DNA from: Bacteroides sp. | Lineage (GTDB): Bacteria > Bacteroidota > Bacteroidia > Bacteroidales > Bacteroidaceae | Direction: 5' to 3' | NCBI GenBank assembly: GCA_021202275.1 | Contig: JAJQDI010000009.1 | Location: 248,001-312,000, forward strand | Length of the DNA: 64,000 bases | In this document: in pieces, positions 54,490-63,151 of the stretch | How positions within the stretch are numbered: the stretch's first letter is position 1 | Layout of the letters: each line of letters opens with the position of its first letter | Translations under genes and position numbers: made by a program | The notes under the pieces: model-generated | Told to the model about the DNA's origin: nothing | Database searches by the model: none | Seen by the model: the letters and a program-made list of their open reading frames with translations, nothing else

Positions 54490-55254
54490 ATGAAAAAACT
54501 AAAATACATGGTATGGAGTCTTTGCCTGATCGTAGCCACTCCTTTCTTTACCTCTTGTTTAGACGATAATGACGATCCCGCTTATGGCATATCTTCCGAG
54601 ATGCAACTTTCTACGGTCCGCCTTCTGGACAACGACCAATTCTACTTTGAGTTTGACGATGGCAATACACTTTATCCCAATGACGGATCCGTATTACGCA
54701 ATTACGACGCGCAGGACGGACAACGGGTATTTGTATACTACGACTTGCTGAAGGAAAAGGTAGATGGATATACCTATCACGGAGATATACGTCTGATCCA
54801 GAACATTCTCACCAAGAACATCATCCCCCTCACAGAAGAGACCGAAGACAGCATTGGCGACGATCGTATCAACGCTATCGAGATACTGATTGCCGGAGGA
54901 TACGTGAATATCTCCTTCCAGTATTACGGCACCCATACAGAAGACAAAAAGCATATGCTCAATCTGGTACAGAACGAAACGATCGAATATCCGGAAAGTG
55001 ACTATATCCCGCTGGAATTTCGCCACAACGCGTACAACGATTATCCTTCGCGTATAGGATGGGGATATGTGTGCTTCAACCTGGAAACTATCGAAGAACT
55101 CATGGAACAGAAGAAAGGATTTGAGATCCGGATCAACACCATCAACGATGGGATCATCTATCAACGGATCGACCTCAAAAAAGATTCCCGGTCTACATGG
55201 AGTGCTTCCATGCATATAGATTCCTCTGTTAACTCATCCCATTCCATTAAATAA
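54490..55254 (+). CDS. NigD-like lipoprotein
   Basis: 254 residues with a lipoprotein signal (SLCLIVATPFFTSCLDD). The NigD-like layout is clear: VRLLDNDQFYFEFDDGNTLYPND, GQRVFVYYDLL, INAIEILIAGGYVNISFQYYG and PLEFRHNAYND. Family defined from the nig bacteriocin locus of Prevotella nigrescens; members here are usually lone periplasmic lipoproteins of unknown role. Terminator at 55278-55307. Divergent from the ECF operon. Confidence 0.88.
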   Translation: MKKLKYMVWSLCLIVATPFFTSCLDDNDDPAYGISSEMQLSTVRLLDNDQFYFEFDDGNTLYPNDGSVLRNYDAQDGQRVFVYYDLLKEKVDGYTYHGDIRLIQNILTKNIIPLTEETEDSIGDDRINAIEILIAGGYVNISFQYYGTHTEDKKHMLNLVQNETIEYPESDYIPLEFRHNAYNDYPSRIGWGYVCFNLETIEELMEQKKGFEIRINTINDGIIYQRIDLKKDSRSTWSASMHIDSSVNSSHSIK

Positions 55255-55277
55255 TGAATAAATTATGTTACACAGGC

Positions 55278-55307
55278 AAAGAGCGATGTTGTGAAACATC
55301 GCTCTTT
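55278..55307. terminator. Bidirectional terminator between convergent genes
   Basis: AAAGAGCGATGTT/AACATCGCTCTTT, 13-base perfect stem with GTGA loop, then TTGT. Confidence 0.8.
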
Positions 55308-55329
55308 TGTATTTATACGATCCAACGGA

Positions 55330-56256
55330 TCAGACTACATACTGAGTAGGTTGCAGATGATGCATAGTCGCGGGAAGAGAGTTCCGCATCTCCCGGACGA
55401 GCGTGTCGATCACGTTCCGGCGTATACAGTCTGCCGGATGAGCCAGAAAGATCCGACGCGTAGGAGAAGGGATCGCGAAAGGACGCACCAACTGTTTTTG
55501 CTCTTCCGTCAATTGCAGCACAGCAAGCTCAGGCACAAAAGTAATCCCCTCGCCCGATTCCACCATACGCATAAATGTCTCCATACTCCCCAGACGGTAG
55601 GCTGTCTGGCTGAAACGGGCTCCTTCCATCTGACAGATCCGCAGCAATTGATCCCGGAAACAATGTCCTTCATCCAGAAGCCACAACTTCCGGTCTGTCA
55701 GATCCGATGTGCGCAAGACCTCCTTCTCAGAAAGAGATTCATTCCGGGAAACATATCCGTAGAACTGATCGTAGCAGACCGTCTCGCCGGAAAGCCACTC
55801 TTCCAAGGGTTTCTCAGCGATCAGAGCCGCATCCACCTCTCCGTTCAGAAGAGCCTGCTTCGCTTCACGTGTCTTCAGTTCAGAGACATGCAGCTCCAGA
55901 GAAGGATGATGGACAGAAAAAGCTGGTAAGAACCGGGGCAACAGATAAGGGGCAATGGTAGGTATGACAGCCAATCGGAAGACTCCGGTCAGCGTTGTCT
56001 TCTCTTCTTCAATAATATCCGACATCCGGCGGGCATCTGCCAGCACTACGCGTGCCTGCTTGAGGATCTTCTCACCGATAGCAGTCGGAATAATGGGCTG
56101 GCAGGTGCGGTCGAACAACTTCACCCCCAGTTCATCTTCCAGTTTCTGGATCATTGTACTCAGCGTCGGCTGTGTCACATGACAGTGCTCAGCCGCTTTG
56201 GCAAAATGACGAAAACGATCCAGCGCAAGTATATATTCAAGTTGTTGCAAGGTCAT
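55330..56256 (-). CDS. oxyR: LysR-type hydrogen-peroxide regulator OxyR
   Basis: 308 residues. N-terminal winged HTH (LEYILALDRFRHFAKAAEHCHVTQPTLSTMIQKLEDELG), then a sensor domain with the OxyR redox pair: LLDEGHCFRDQLLRICQ (the two Cys). Oxidised OxyR activates peroxide defence genes. Divergent from nudC with a -7 box on each strand, so the shared upstream region is the likely site of autoregulation. The frame starts at 56262 (MLMTLQQ); the second Met at 56256 is the usual start. Confidence 0.92.
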   Translation of the reverse strand: MTLQQLEYILALDRFRHFAKAAEHCHVTQPTLSTMIQKLEDELGVKLFDRTCQPIIPTAIGEKILKQARVVLADARRMSDIIEEEKTTLTGVFRLAVIPTIAPYLLPRFLPAFSVHHPSLELHVSELKTREAKQALLNGEVDAALIAEKPLEEWLSGETVCYDQFYGYVSRNESLSEKEVLRTSDLTDRKLWLLDEGHCFRDQLLRICQMEGARFSQTAYRLGSMETFMRMVESGEGITFVPELAVLQLTEEQKQLVRPFAIPSPTRRIFLAHPADCIRRNVIDTLVREMRNSLPATMHHLQPTQYVV

Positions 56257-56276
56257 AAGCAAGATTTTGTTTCACA

Positions 56277-56284
56277 CAAAGATA
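56277..56284 (-). promoter_or_regulatory. -7 promoter box of oxyR
   Basis: TATCTTTG on the minus strand (CAAAGATA on plus). Confidence 0.65.
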
Positions 56285-56473
56285 CAACATTCCATCCGAA
56301 CTTCCTTTTATGATCTTCATACAGAACAGGTAAAGAAACATAGATTCACTCTATTTATCCAAATTGCACATTCCTTCCCCGACCAGAACCCATATAGTAT
56401 CTCCGCAAACAAAAAGAATATCTTTTTAGAGTGGAAAAATGAAAGAAATCCGGCAAATATCACTATGATAGTA

Positions 56474-56481
56474 TACTTTTG
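56474..56481 (+). promoter_or_regulatory. -7 promoter box of nudC
   Basis: TACTTTTG exact match, 22 bases before the ATG at 56504. It rules out the long open frame from 56267. Confidence 0.7.
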
Positions 56482-56503
56482 CAAAAAATCTATATGTACC
56501 TGT

Positions 56504-57298
56504 ATGAATGATCAGACATTGAAATATTGGTTCCTGTTTTCCGGTGACCAGTTACTACTTGAGAATAAAGAAAATACCTACACCATCCCCTGTTGCGCAT
56601 CTGCTCCCGCGGGAATTTCCGCGGAACACTCTTTTCTTTGCTGCGGTACGTTGCACGGTATTCCCTGTATGACCGGTACTTTTTCCGCAACAGAAGAAAT
56701 AGCTCCTTCGTATCAGGCCGTAGGATTAAGAGCCGGTTTCGATCTGCTTCCTACCCGACAGCACCGATTGGCAGGAAGGGCGTACCAGCTATGTCACTGG
56801 GACCGTTATAGCCAATACTGTCCGCAATGTGGAAAAGCTACTCAGATCGTGGAAGAGAACATGAAGAGATGTACAGCGTGCGATTATGAAATATATCCTA
56901 CCATCACACCCGCGGTTCTTGTCTTGGTACAAAAAGAAGATCGTATTTTACTGGTCCACGCTCACAACTTCAAAGGAACTTTTCATAGTTTAGTAGCAGG
57001 TTTTCTGGAAGTCGGAGAGTCTCTGGAAGAATGTGTGGCCCGGGAGGTGAAAGAAGAAACCGGCTTGTCGATACACGACATACAATATTTCGGAAGCCAG
57101 TCGTGGCCCTATCCCAGTGGAGTAATGATCGGATTCACCGCGAAATATACCCATGGAGACATTACTCTGCAAACAGAAGAATTGAGTTCCGGACGATTCT
57201 ATACGATAGACGAACTGCCGGAACTACCAGGAAAGATCAGCTTAGCCAGACAAATGATCGACTGGTGGATAGAAGTACAGCAAACCGGGAACAGGTAG
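56504..57298 (+). CDS. nudC: NAD+ diphosphatase NudC
   Basis: 264 residues. Hydrolyses NADH/NAD+ to NMN and AMP and removes NAD caps from RNA. Zinc ribbon CPQCGKATQ...CTACDYEIYP, Nudix box GFLEVGESLEECVAREVKEETGL, and the NudC tag SQSWPYPSGVMIGF. The ATG at 56504 follows the promoter box. Divergent from oxyR, which links it to redox defence by position only. An inverted repeat CTGGTAACCA/TGGTTACCAG lies at 57426-57457 before the terminator. Confidence 0.93.
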   Translation: MNDQTLKYWFLFSGDQLLLENKENTYTIPCCASAPAGISAEHSFLCCGTLHGIPCMTGTFSATEEIAPSYQAVGLRAGFDLLPTRQHRLAGRAYQLCHWDRYSQYCPQCGKATQIVEENMKRCTACDYEIYPTITPAVLVLVQKEDRILLVHAHNFKGTFHSLVAGFLEVGESLEECVAREVKEETGLSIHDIQYFGSQSWPYPSGVMIGFTAKYTHGDITLQTEELSSGRFYTIDELPELPGKISLARQMIDWWIEVQQTGNR

Positions 57299-57425
57299 AG
57301 GGATATGTTTTTCCGGAGAAAAAGAGACTTCGCAACAAACCAGCAGAAAAATATACAAATCCTTTTCATCAAATAAATCGTGTATGCGATAGAAAATGGT
57401 CAAATAGTAACCAATCCGAAGTGAA

Positions 57426-57457
57426 CTGGTAACCAATTTAAAAATTCTGGTTACCAG
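57426..57457. repeat. Perfect inverted repeat CTGGTAACCA/TGGTTACCAG
   Basis: Ten-base arms with a 12-base A/T-rich loop, between nudC and the shared terminator. Confidence 0.55.
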
Positions 57458-57493
57458 AACTGGTCTATTCATAACCTTTTCCTGTAGATACAC

Positions 57494-57527
57494 AAAACGG
57501 GTAATCCTGTATGGGATTACCCGTTTT
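57494..57527. terminator. Bidirectional terminator between convergent genes
   Basis: AAAACGGGTAATCC/GGATTACCCGTTTT, 14-base perfect stem, then TTT. Confidence 0.8.
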
Positions 57528-57548
57528 TTTACATATTCCGCATTCCGA

Positions 57549-59294
57549 TCAGAGGCCCAGGGAAGCTACCACCGCGTCTGCTTTTTCATTAGCAGCCGCA
57601 TTCGCCGAGTCGTAGCAGGCCCGACAACCCATTTCACCTTTTACCTCAATATAGAATTTTATTTTAGGTTCCGTACCGGAAGGACGTACGGATACTTTAG
57701 TTCCGTCTTCTGTAAAATACTGGAGCACATTGGACGTATCCGGCATATCCAGAGGAGACACATTGCCCGCAGCATCTGTAGCCTGCAGACTCTGGTAGTC
57801 TTTGGTCAATACCGCTTTAGACCCTGCAATCTCCCGGGGCGGATTGGCACGGAAGTTGACCATCATCTGCTTGATCTCATCCGCTCCGGTCTTACCCGGC
57901 TTAACCACATTGATCGTTTTCTCCAGCGAGAAGCCATATTCCACATAAATATCCTGCAACAGCTCGAAAAGTGTTTTTCCGTTGTCCAGCGCCCACGCGG
58001 CCACTTCAGCGATCAGACAGCATCCGGATACCGCGTCTTTGTCACGCGCGAAATCTTCGGCAAGGAAACCGAAACTCTCTTCACCGCCTCCGATGTATTT
58101 TTTCACTCCCTCACTCAGACGTATCTCACGGGCGATCCATTTGAAACCGGTATAGCAGTCACGCATTTCGATGTGGTTCTTGTCGGCGATGACCTTGATC
58201 AGTTCCGTAGTTACAATGGTCTTTACAACGAACTCCTTACCGGTCATTTTACCCAGTTTTTCATACTGGGTAATGATATAATACAGATACATCAGGCAAG
58301 TCTGATTGCCATTGATCAGTACCCATTCTCCTTTATCATTTTTACAGGCAATACCTACACGGTCCGCGTCCGGATCGGAAGCCATCACCATATCCGCGTC
58401 TATTTCTTTTGCCAGGTTCAAAGCCAGGGTAAGCGCCTCGGCGTTCTCAGGATTGGGAGAAACCACTGTCGGAAAGTCTCCGCTGCGGACCATCTGCTGA
58501 GGCACGGTATGTACATTTTCAAAGCCCCACATCTTTAGCGCGCGCGGGATCAGCATCATACCGGTACCATGTATCGGCGTGTAGACGATCTTCATATCTT
58601 TGTGACGGGCAATCGCTTCCGGATCAATAGAAACAGTCTTCACCTTATCCAGATAAATACTGTCTATGTCTTCTCCGATGATCTGGATCAGTTCTTTATT
58701 GCCTTCGAATTTGATATCAGCGGCCGTAGTGATCTTATTCACTTCATCGATGATACCGGTATCGTGAGGAGCCAGCACCTGTGCACCATCGTCCCAGTAT
58801 GCCTTGTAACCATTGTATTCTTTCGGATTGTGAGAAGCAGTCACCATCACCCCGCTCTGGCATCCCAGCTGCCGGATGGCAAAGGAGATCTCAGGGGTAG
58901 GACGCATGTCCTCAAACAGATACACTTTTATACCGTTGGCAGAGAATATATTCGCGGAGATCTCCGAGAACAGACGACTGTTGTTGCGGCAATCGTACCC
59001 TATCACCACAGAGATCTGTGGCAGATCCTTGAAATTCTTGTTGAGATAGTTAGACAATCCCTGGGTAGCGGCGCCTACAGTGTATATATTCATACGATTG
59101 CTTCCCACTCCCATGATACCGCGCAGACCACCGGTACCAAACTCCAGATCCTGGTAAAAACTTTCGATCAGTTCGGTTTTATCGTCATTGTCCAGCATCC
59201 GCCTTACTTCTGCCTGAGTTTCGGCATCGTATGCCGGGGTAAGCCACTTCTGAGCTTTCTCAGTAACCTGTTTAATCAGCTCCTGATTTTCCAT
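57549..59294 (-). CDS. Phosphoglucomutase/phosphomannomutase
   Basis: 581 residues, alpha-D-phosphohexomutase family. Active-site Ser in MVTASHNPKEYNGYKAYW, metal loop ASDPDADRVGIA, sugar loop GGGEESFGFLAEDFAR and phosphate loop VRPSGTEPKIKFYIEV. Links glucose-1- and glucose-6-phosphate or pentose analogues. Single gene with a -7 box at 59347-59354. Confident on family. Confidence 0.95.
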   Translation of the reverse strand: MENQELIKQVTEKAQKWLTPAYDAETQAEVRRMLDNDDKTELIESFYQDLEFGTGGLRGIMGVGSNRMNIYTVGAATQGLSNYLNKNFKDLPQISVVIGYDCRNNSRLFSEISANIFSANGIKVYLFEDMRPTPEISFAIRQLGCQSGVMVTASHNPKEYNGYKAYWDDGAQVLAPHDTGIIDEVNKITTAADIKFEGNKELIQIIGEDIDSIYLDKVKTVSIDPEAIARHKDMKIVYTPIHGTGMMLIPRALKMWGFENVHTVPQQMVRSGDFPTVVSPNPENAEALTLALNLAKEIDADMVMASDPDADRVGIACKNDKGEWVLINGNQTCLMYLYYIITQYEKLGKMTGKEFVVKTIVTTELIKVIADKNHIEMRDCYTGFKWIAREIRLSEGVKKYIGGGEESFGFLAEDFARDKDAVSGCCLIAEVAAWALDNGKTLFELLQDIYVEYGFSLEKTINVVKPGKTGADEIKQMMVNFRANPPREIAGSKAVLTKDYQSLQATDAAGNVSPLDMPDTSNVLQYFTEDGTKVSVRPSGTEPKIKFYIEVKGEMGCRACYDSANAAANEKADAVVASLGL

Positions 59295-59346
59295 ATTCTA
59301 ACTTCAATTTATAGGTTAATGTTATTGTCAAGCTATCACGAGTTGA

Positions 59347-59354
59347 CAAATGTA
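59347..59354 (-). promoter_or_regulatory. -7 promoter box of the phosphohexomutase gene
   Basis: TACATTTG on the minus strand (CAAATGTA on plus), about 53 bases before the start. Confidence 0.6.
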
Positions 59355-59404
59355 AAAATATAACTTCACAAATCCTATATTTTAGAAAAATAAATTAAAT
59401 ACGT

Positions 59405-59449
59405 CGCGAAAGACAAGTTTGCCTGTCCGGGACAGGAAACTCTTTCGCG
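59405..59449. terminator. Long nested hairpin downstream of the C69 dipeptidase gene
   Basis: Outer arms CGCGAAAGA/TCTTTCGCG and inner arms CCTGTCC/GGACAGG with GTTT/AAAC between, one three-base and one single-base bulge. It lies beyond the minus-strand stop at 59509. A T-rich stretch follows only after some bases. Confidence 0.5.
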
Positions 59450-59508
59450 GGATCTGCTGCGATACATCCTGCAGACTTGATCCAGAGCCTGAGGAAACAG
59501 CCTTACGC

Positions 59509-61149
59509 TTATTCATTCACCTTGTAACGATCTCCTGTCTGACGAATGTATTCGCGGAGGAATTCTTCCGGATATCCGGGACGTATGACCGGAGCGGGCT
59601 GACCGATACTGTTACGTTCGAACTGACCATTCTTCACACGTTTTACCACTCCGTCGTTGTATTTCACGATCAGGAATTCTCCCAATCTTTTCCAGGCATC
59701 AAACGCGGCCTGAGCCGTCAGGTTGCTGTAAGCAGTAAGGAAAGCCTTAGCCTCCTGCGGGTCTTTCTCCCACAGCCGTGAAGCCGTCAGTTCAATACCG
59801 GCCTGAGCATCGCGGAAAGTCTTTTCCAGCTCCTCCTGTACCTCTCTCACATCGCCGATCATCAGGCTATAGCGGGGATACACCATATTAGCTACCCAGT
59901 TGAAGATCCAGAAGGAAGAATCCCAGGAGAAAGTCAGGTAATCCGCTCCGTTGGGAGCATAACAATAAGGAACCTTATCCGTACAGCAATAGACAGGAGT
60001 AAACACCGTCATATTCGCGTCGTCCAGCCCAAACCACAAGACCCCACCAATGGCATCTACCCGGTCGGCACGCATCTGCGATACAAAAACAAAGGCCGAT
60101 TGTTGCGTAGAAATGGGTCGTTCATGGAAGTACTCTTCCCCGTCTACTTGAAAAGACAAAGGGCTGAGGCGGTAAGGTGTATGGTACAAGCCTGCTCCGA
60201 AATCATGGGAGAGATCCAGCGGAGTATCCTCGTAATGATCGCGCATAGCCTGTTGTACATCCTGTACGGAAAGCTTCCGGGCAGGTTTCAGGAACAACGG
60301 CATGGGTTCGTCAGTCTCGCCCAGCACATAGGGCAGGAAGTCGTTACCCCGATCGGTGAACATATTGAAATAGCTCCATACCCGCACTTCACAATAGCGA
60401 CGGGCCCCAAAATCCAGCGGAGCATAGGCGGCGGCAAAACTGAAATCCTTGTTCACGCCGGTAAAATATCCCTTTTCCCGCGCAAAGGAAATGACATCCG
60501 ACGAATACATACAGTTCTCCTTGTCGTTCATATCGAACTGATGGATACGCGCCTGGTTGGCATGCGCCGAAATACAATCATCGGGAATGCGTACAGCCAC
60601 CCACACCGCGCCACGTACACCGGGACCTTTCCCTATCATTTCCATGATCCAGATCTCATTGGGATCGGCAATCGTGAAAGACTCTCCCCCGCTGCAATAG
60701 CCATACTGTTGCACCAGATCGGTCATAATACGGATCGCTTCACGGGCAGTACGCGCACGTTGCAGACCGATATACATCAGGCTGCCATAATCTACAATTC
60801 CCAGGGTATCCACCAGTTCCGGACGACCTCCGAAAGTAGTTTCGGCAATAGTCACCTGGAATTCATTGATATTTCCGATCACATTGTAGGTCTGCCGCGC
60901 CTGTTCGATCTGTCCCAGGAATTTTCCGGTATCCCACTCATACACATCCATCATGGTACCTTTCGCATAGGTGCCAGCCGGGTAATGATAAAGTTCTCCG
61001 AACAATCCGTAAGAGTCGGCCGAATAAGAAACGATTGTCGAACCATCTGTCGAAGCATTTTTACCAACGATCAGGTTGGTACATGCGTCTGTCTGCACAA
61101 AAGCCGCCACAGCCAGGGCAGCACAAAGAAAAATACGTTTCATCCTCAT
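59509..61149 (-). CDS. Secreted dipeptidase, peptidase family C69
   Basis: About 546 residues. Signal peptide (IFLCAALAVAAFVQTDA) directly followed by CTNLIVGKNAS, the Cys nucleophile of C69/Ntn dipeptidases exposed by processing. Further family blocks: GSTIVSYSADSYG, IAETTFGGRPELVD, YCSGGESFTIADPNEIWIMEMIGKG. Cleaves dipeptides in the periplasm or outside. Follows the M23 gene with about 50 bases between, likely an operon. Start at 61149 or 61143. Confidence 0.9.
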   Translation of the reverse strand: MRMKRIFLCAALAVAAFVQTDACTNLIVGKNASTDGSTIVSYSADSYGLFGELYHYPAGTYAKGTMMDVYEWDTGKFLGQIEQARQTYNVIGNINEFQVTIAETTFGGRPELVDTLGIVDYGSLMYIGLQRARTAREAIRIMTDLVQQYGYCSGGESFTIADPNEIWIMEMIGKGPGVRGAVWVAVRIPDDCISAHANQARIHQFDMNDKENCMYSSDVISFAREKGYFTGVNKDFSFAAAYAPLDFGARRYCEVRVWSYFNMFTDRGNDFLPYVLGETDEPMPLFLKPARKLSVQDVQQAMRDHYEDTPLDLSHDFGAGLYHTPYRLSPLSFQVDGEEYFHERPISTQQSAFVFVSQMRADRVDAIGGVLWFGLDDANMTVFTPVYCCTDKVPYCYAPNGADYLTFSWDSSFWIFNWVANMVYPRYSLMIGDVREVQEELEKTFRDAQAGIELTASRLWEKDPQEAKAFLTAYSNLTAQAAFDAWKRLGEFLIVKYNDGVVKRVKNGQFERNSIGQPAPVIRPGYPEEFLREYIRQTGDRYKVNE

Positions 61150-61198
61150 GGTTTGTTTCAAATAATTAGGGGTCATATAATAGCATACATACAGCACT

Positions 61199-62851
61199 CT
61201 ACCAGGCAAAAGTCTCCCGCGATACAGTCACGTTCCCACAACGGTCGGTCACGGTGATCTCTACCGCGTGCTTCTCCCCTTTCTTCACACGCTTCGGATC
61301 GGGTTTGCAGATCAGTTTATTGGTCATGATCTCCAGTCCGAATATCGCGTATTCGCCATCGATCGTTCCCCGATAAGAAGCAATCCCTGTTTCCCGCTCC
61401 CTCACTTTAAAAGCGATCTCTCCTTTTTTAGCCCAGCTGCCAGGCTCTACCGCGGTAACCTCAGGAGGGATGGTATCCAGGGCTACGGTATAAGTTCCCA
61501 GTTCCCGGATGCGGGCGTGCATGAAACCATTTTCATACCTTCCTCCTACACTGCTCATTTTTCCCTTTCCATATACGCGGGCTACGTAATACTTGGTACT
61601 ATCGGCAACCGGCATATTTCTCAGTCCGATAGACAGATTGCAATAATCATGCAGATAGACGGTCTGGTCGTGCAGCTGATAAGTAAATGCCACATCCTCC
61701 GCGTCTCCTCTGAGTTGGTAATTCAGATACACATTGTCGTACAACAATCCTTTGGGAATGATCAGGGACATGCCCAGATCGTGCAAATAGTTGACCCGGT
61801 CCCAGGTAAAAATATACTTATTCTTATACTGTAAAGAAGGGATATCCTGCTTTTTCCCCCGGACCACGAAAGCATACCGGGCTGTGTTGCCGTACCGGTC
61901 TTTCAGGATATATTCGAATGAATAATCACGCTCTTCATCAATCGTCACCCACCCCCGGTCTTCATTGGCAGGGCGCAGCAGACGCAGCGTATTGCCCGGA
62001 TCTTTGAATGATTTCATATATCCCGAGTAGGCCCAGGAATTGATCATCCGGTTCTCATACTGCGAAAAACGATCGACCACGCTCCGGAACACTTCCTGAC
62101 CATCTACGGACAGTATGACAGTATGTACACCGTACTTATTCGATGTATTGTCCATATAATCAAAAGCCTTGATCCCCGCGGCGATCTTTCCCCAGGCCTC
62201 GATTGTTTTTTTCTGATCCACAGGATAGCTTTTCGCTCCCTGCCGCCCATCCACAACTCCCTCTCCGGGATAGGCCCACAACATATACCCGTCTGCCCGG
62301 GGAGGCTTGGTATCCCGGATCCGTTCCATAAAGAAAGGGAGCGGATCTATATAATCATCTGTGGCACTTTCAAACATATCCAGATGCAGGTGCGGTCCGA
62401 AAGAATAACCGGTATTGCCACTCCAGGCTATCTGCTCTCCCTTGCGTACCCGATATTCGTTTGGTTCAGGAACGATCTCTACTTCCCAGCTTTCCTCTTC
62501 GTACTGGAGTGCCTTTACGCGCCCGGCGATCGGAGAAACAAATCCCGAAAGATGACGATTGATCGTCCAGTATCCGTTGTCGTAAGTTACATCCAGTACA
62601 TACCCGGAACCATGGGTCACCCGGATCCGGGAGATATACCCATCGGCCAGGGCAAGCACTTTCTTTCCGGACACCCCGTCTGTCTTGAAATCCAGACCTC
62701 CATGAAAATGATTGGCACGGATCTCTCCGAAGTTGCCACTCAGACTCAATGGAAAATCAAAAGGGGGGCCAAACACAACCTCCGGTTGTTCCTGAGCCAG
62801 CACACTTCTTCCCAGGAAGGCTAATATAAGTAGAAGATAGATCCTTATCAT
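61199..62851 (-). CDS. M23-family (LytM-type) metallopeptidase
   Basis: About 550 residues. Signal peptide (IYLLLILAFLGRSVLA), then the LytM domain near the N-terminus: ANHFHGGLDFKTD, GYISRIRVTHGSGYVLDV and GPHLHLDMFES (zinc HxxxD and HxH). The C-terminal 350 residues are beta-rich domains (DRYGNTARYAFVVRG, AVEITVTDRCGNVTVSR). Cuts peptidoglycan cross-bridges or serves as an activator; Zn ligands appear intact. Start 62851 (MIRIYLL) because of the promoter at 62877-62884. Confidence 0.9.
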   Translation of the reverse strand: MIRIYLLLILAFLGRSVLAQEQPEVVFGPPFDFPLSLSGNFGEIRANHFHGGLDFKTDGVSGKKVLALADGYISRIRVTHGSGYVLDVTYDNGYWTINRHLSGFVSPIAGRVKALQYEEESWEVEIVPEPNEYRVRKGEQIAWSGNTGYSFGPHLHLDMFESATDDYIDPLPFFMERIRDTKPPRADGYMLWAYPGEGVVDGRQGAKSYPVDQKKTIEAWGKIAAGIKAFDYMDNTSNKYGVHTVILSVDGQEVFRSVVDRFSQYENRMINSWAYSGYMKSFKDPGNTLRLLRPANEDRGWVTIDEERDYSFEYILKDRYGNTARYAFVVRGKKQDIPSLQYKNKYIFTWDRVNYLHDLGMSLIIPKGLLYDNVYLNYQLRGDAEDVAFTYQLHDQTVYLHDYCNLSIGLRNMPVADSTKYYVARVYGKGKMSSVGGRYENGFMHARIRELGTYTVALDTIPPEVTAVEPGSWAKKGEIAFKVRERETGIASYRGTIDGEYAIFGLEIMTNKLICKPDPKRVKKGEKHAVEITVTDRCGNVTVSRETFAW

Positions 62852-62876
62852 ATTCTTGCTTTTTGACGATAGCAGG

Positions 62877-62884
62877 CAAAAATA
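62877..62884 (-). promoter_or_regulatory. -7 promoter box of the M23/C69 operon
   Basis: TATTTTTG on the minus strand (CAAAAATA on plus). Confidence 0.55.
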
Positions 62885-63151
62885 CACCTTTATTACTACA
62901 AATAAAAGTAACCCAGGGTATTTTTTATCCCTGCTTTCCGCCTTCGGCCCAACGTTCCATCCTTCATAAAAAATGGTTAGCATCCGGCAGCCAAATGATT
63001 CAATTTTTCTGTTTCACAGACACTGGACTTACAATTGGAAACATTTCTAAAAAAATGCATATATTCCGAAATAAAAACCACCCCATGAATGACAATGAAA
63101 AGAGAAAATATGTATCTTGCACCATGTTTAACCCCTTAAATGAAGAGCAAT

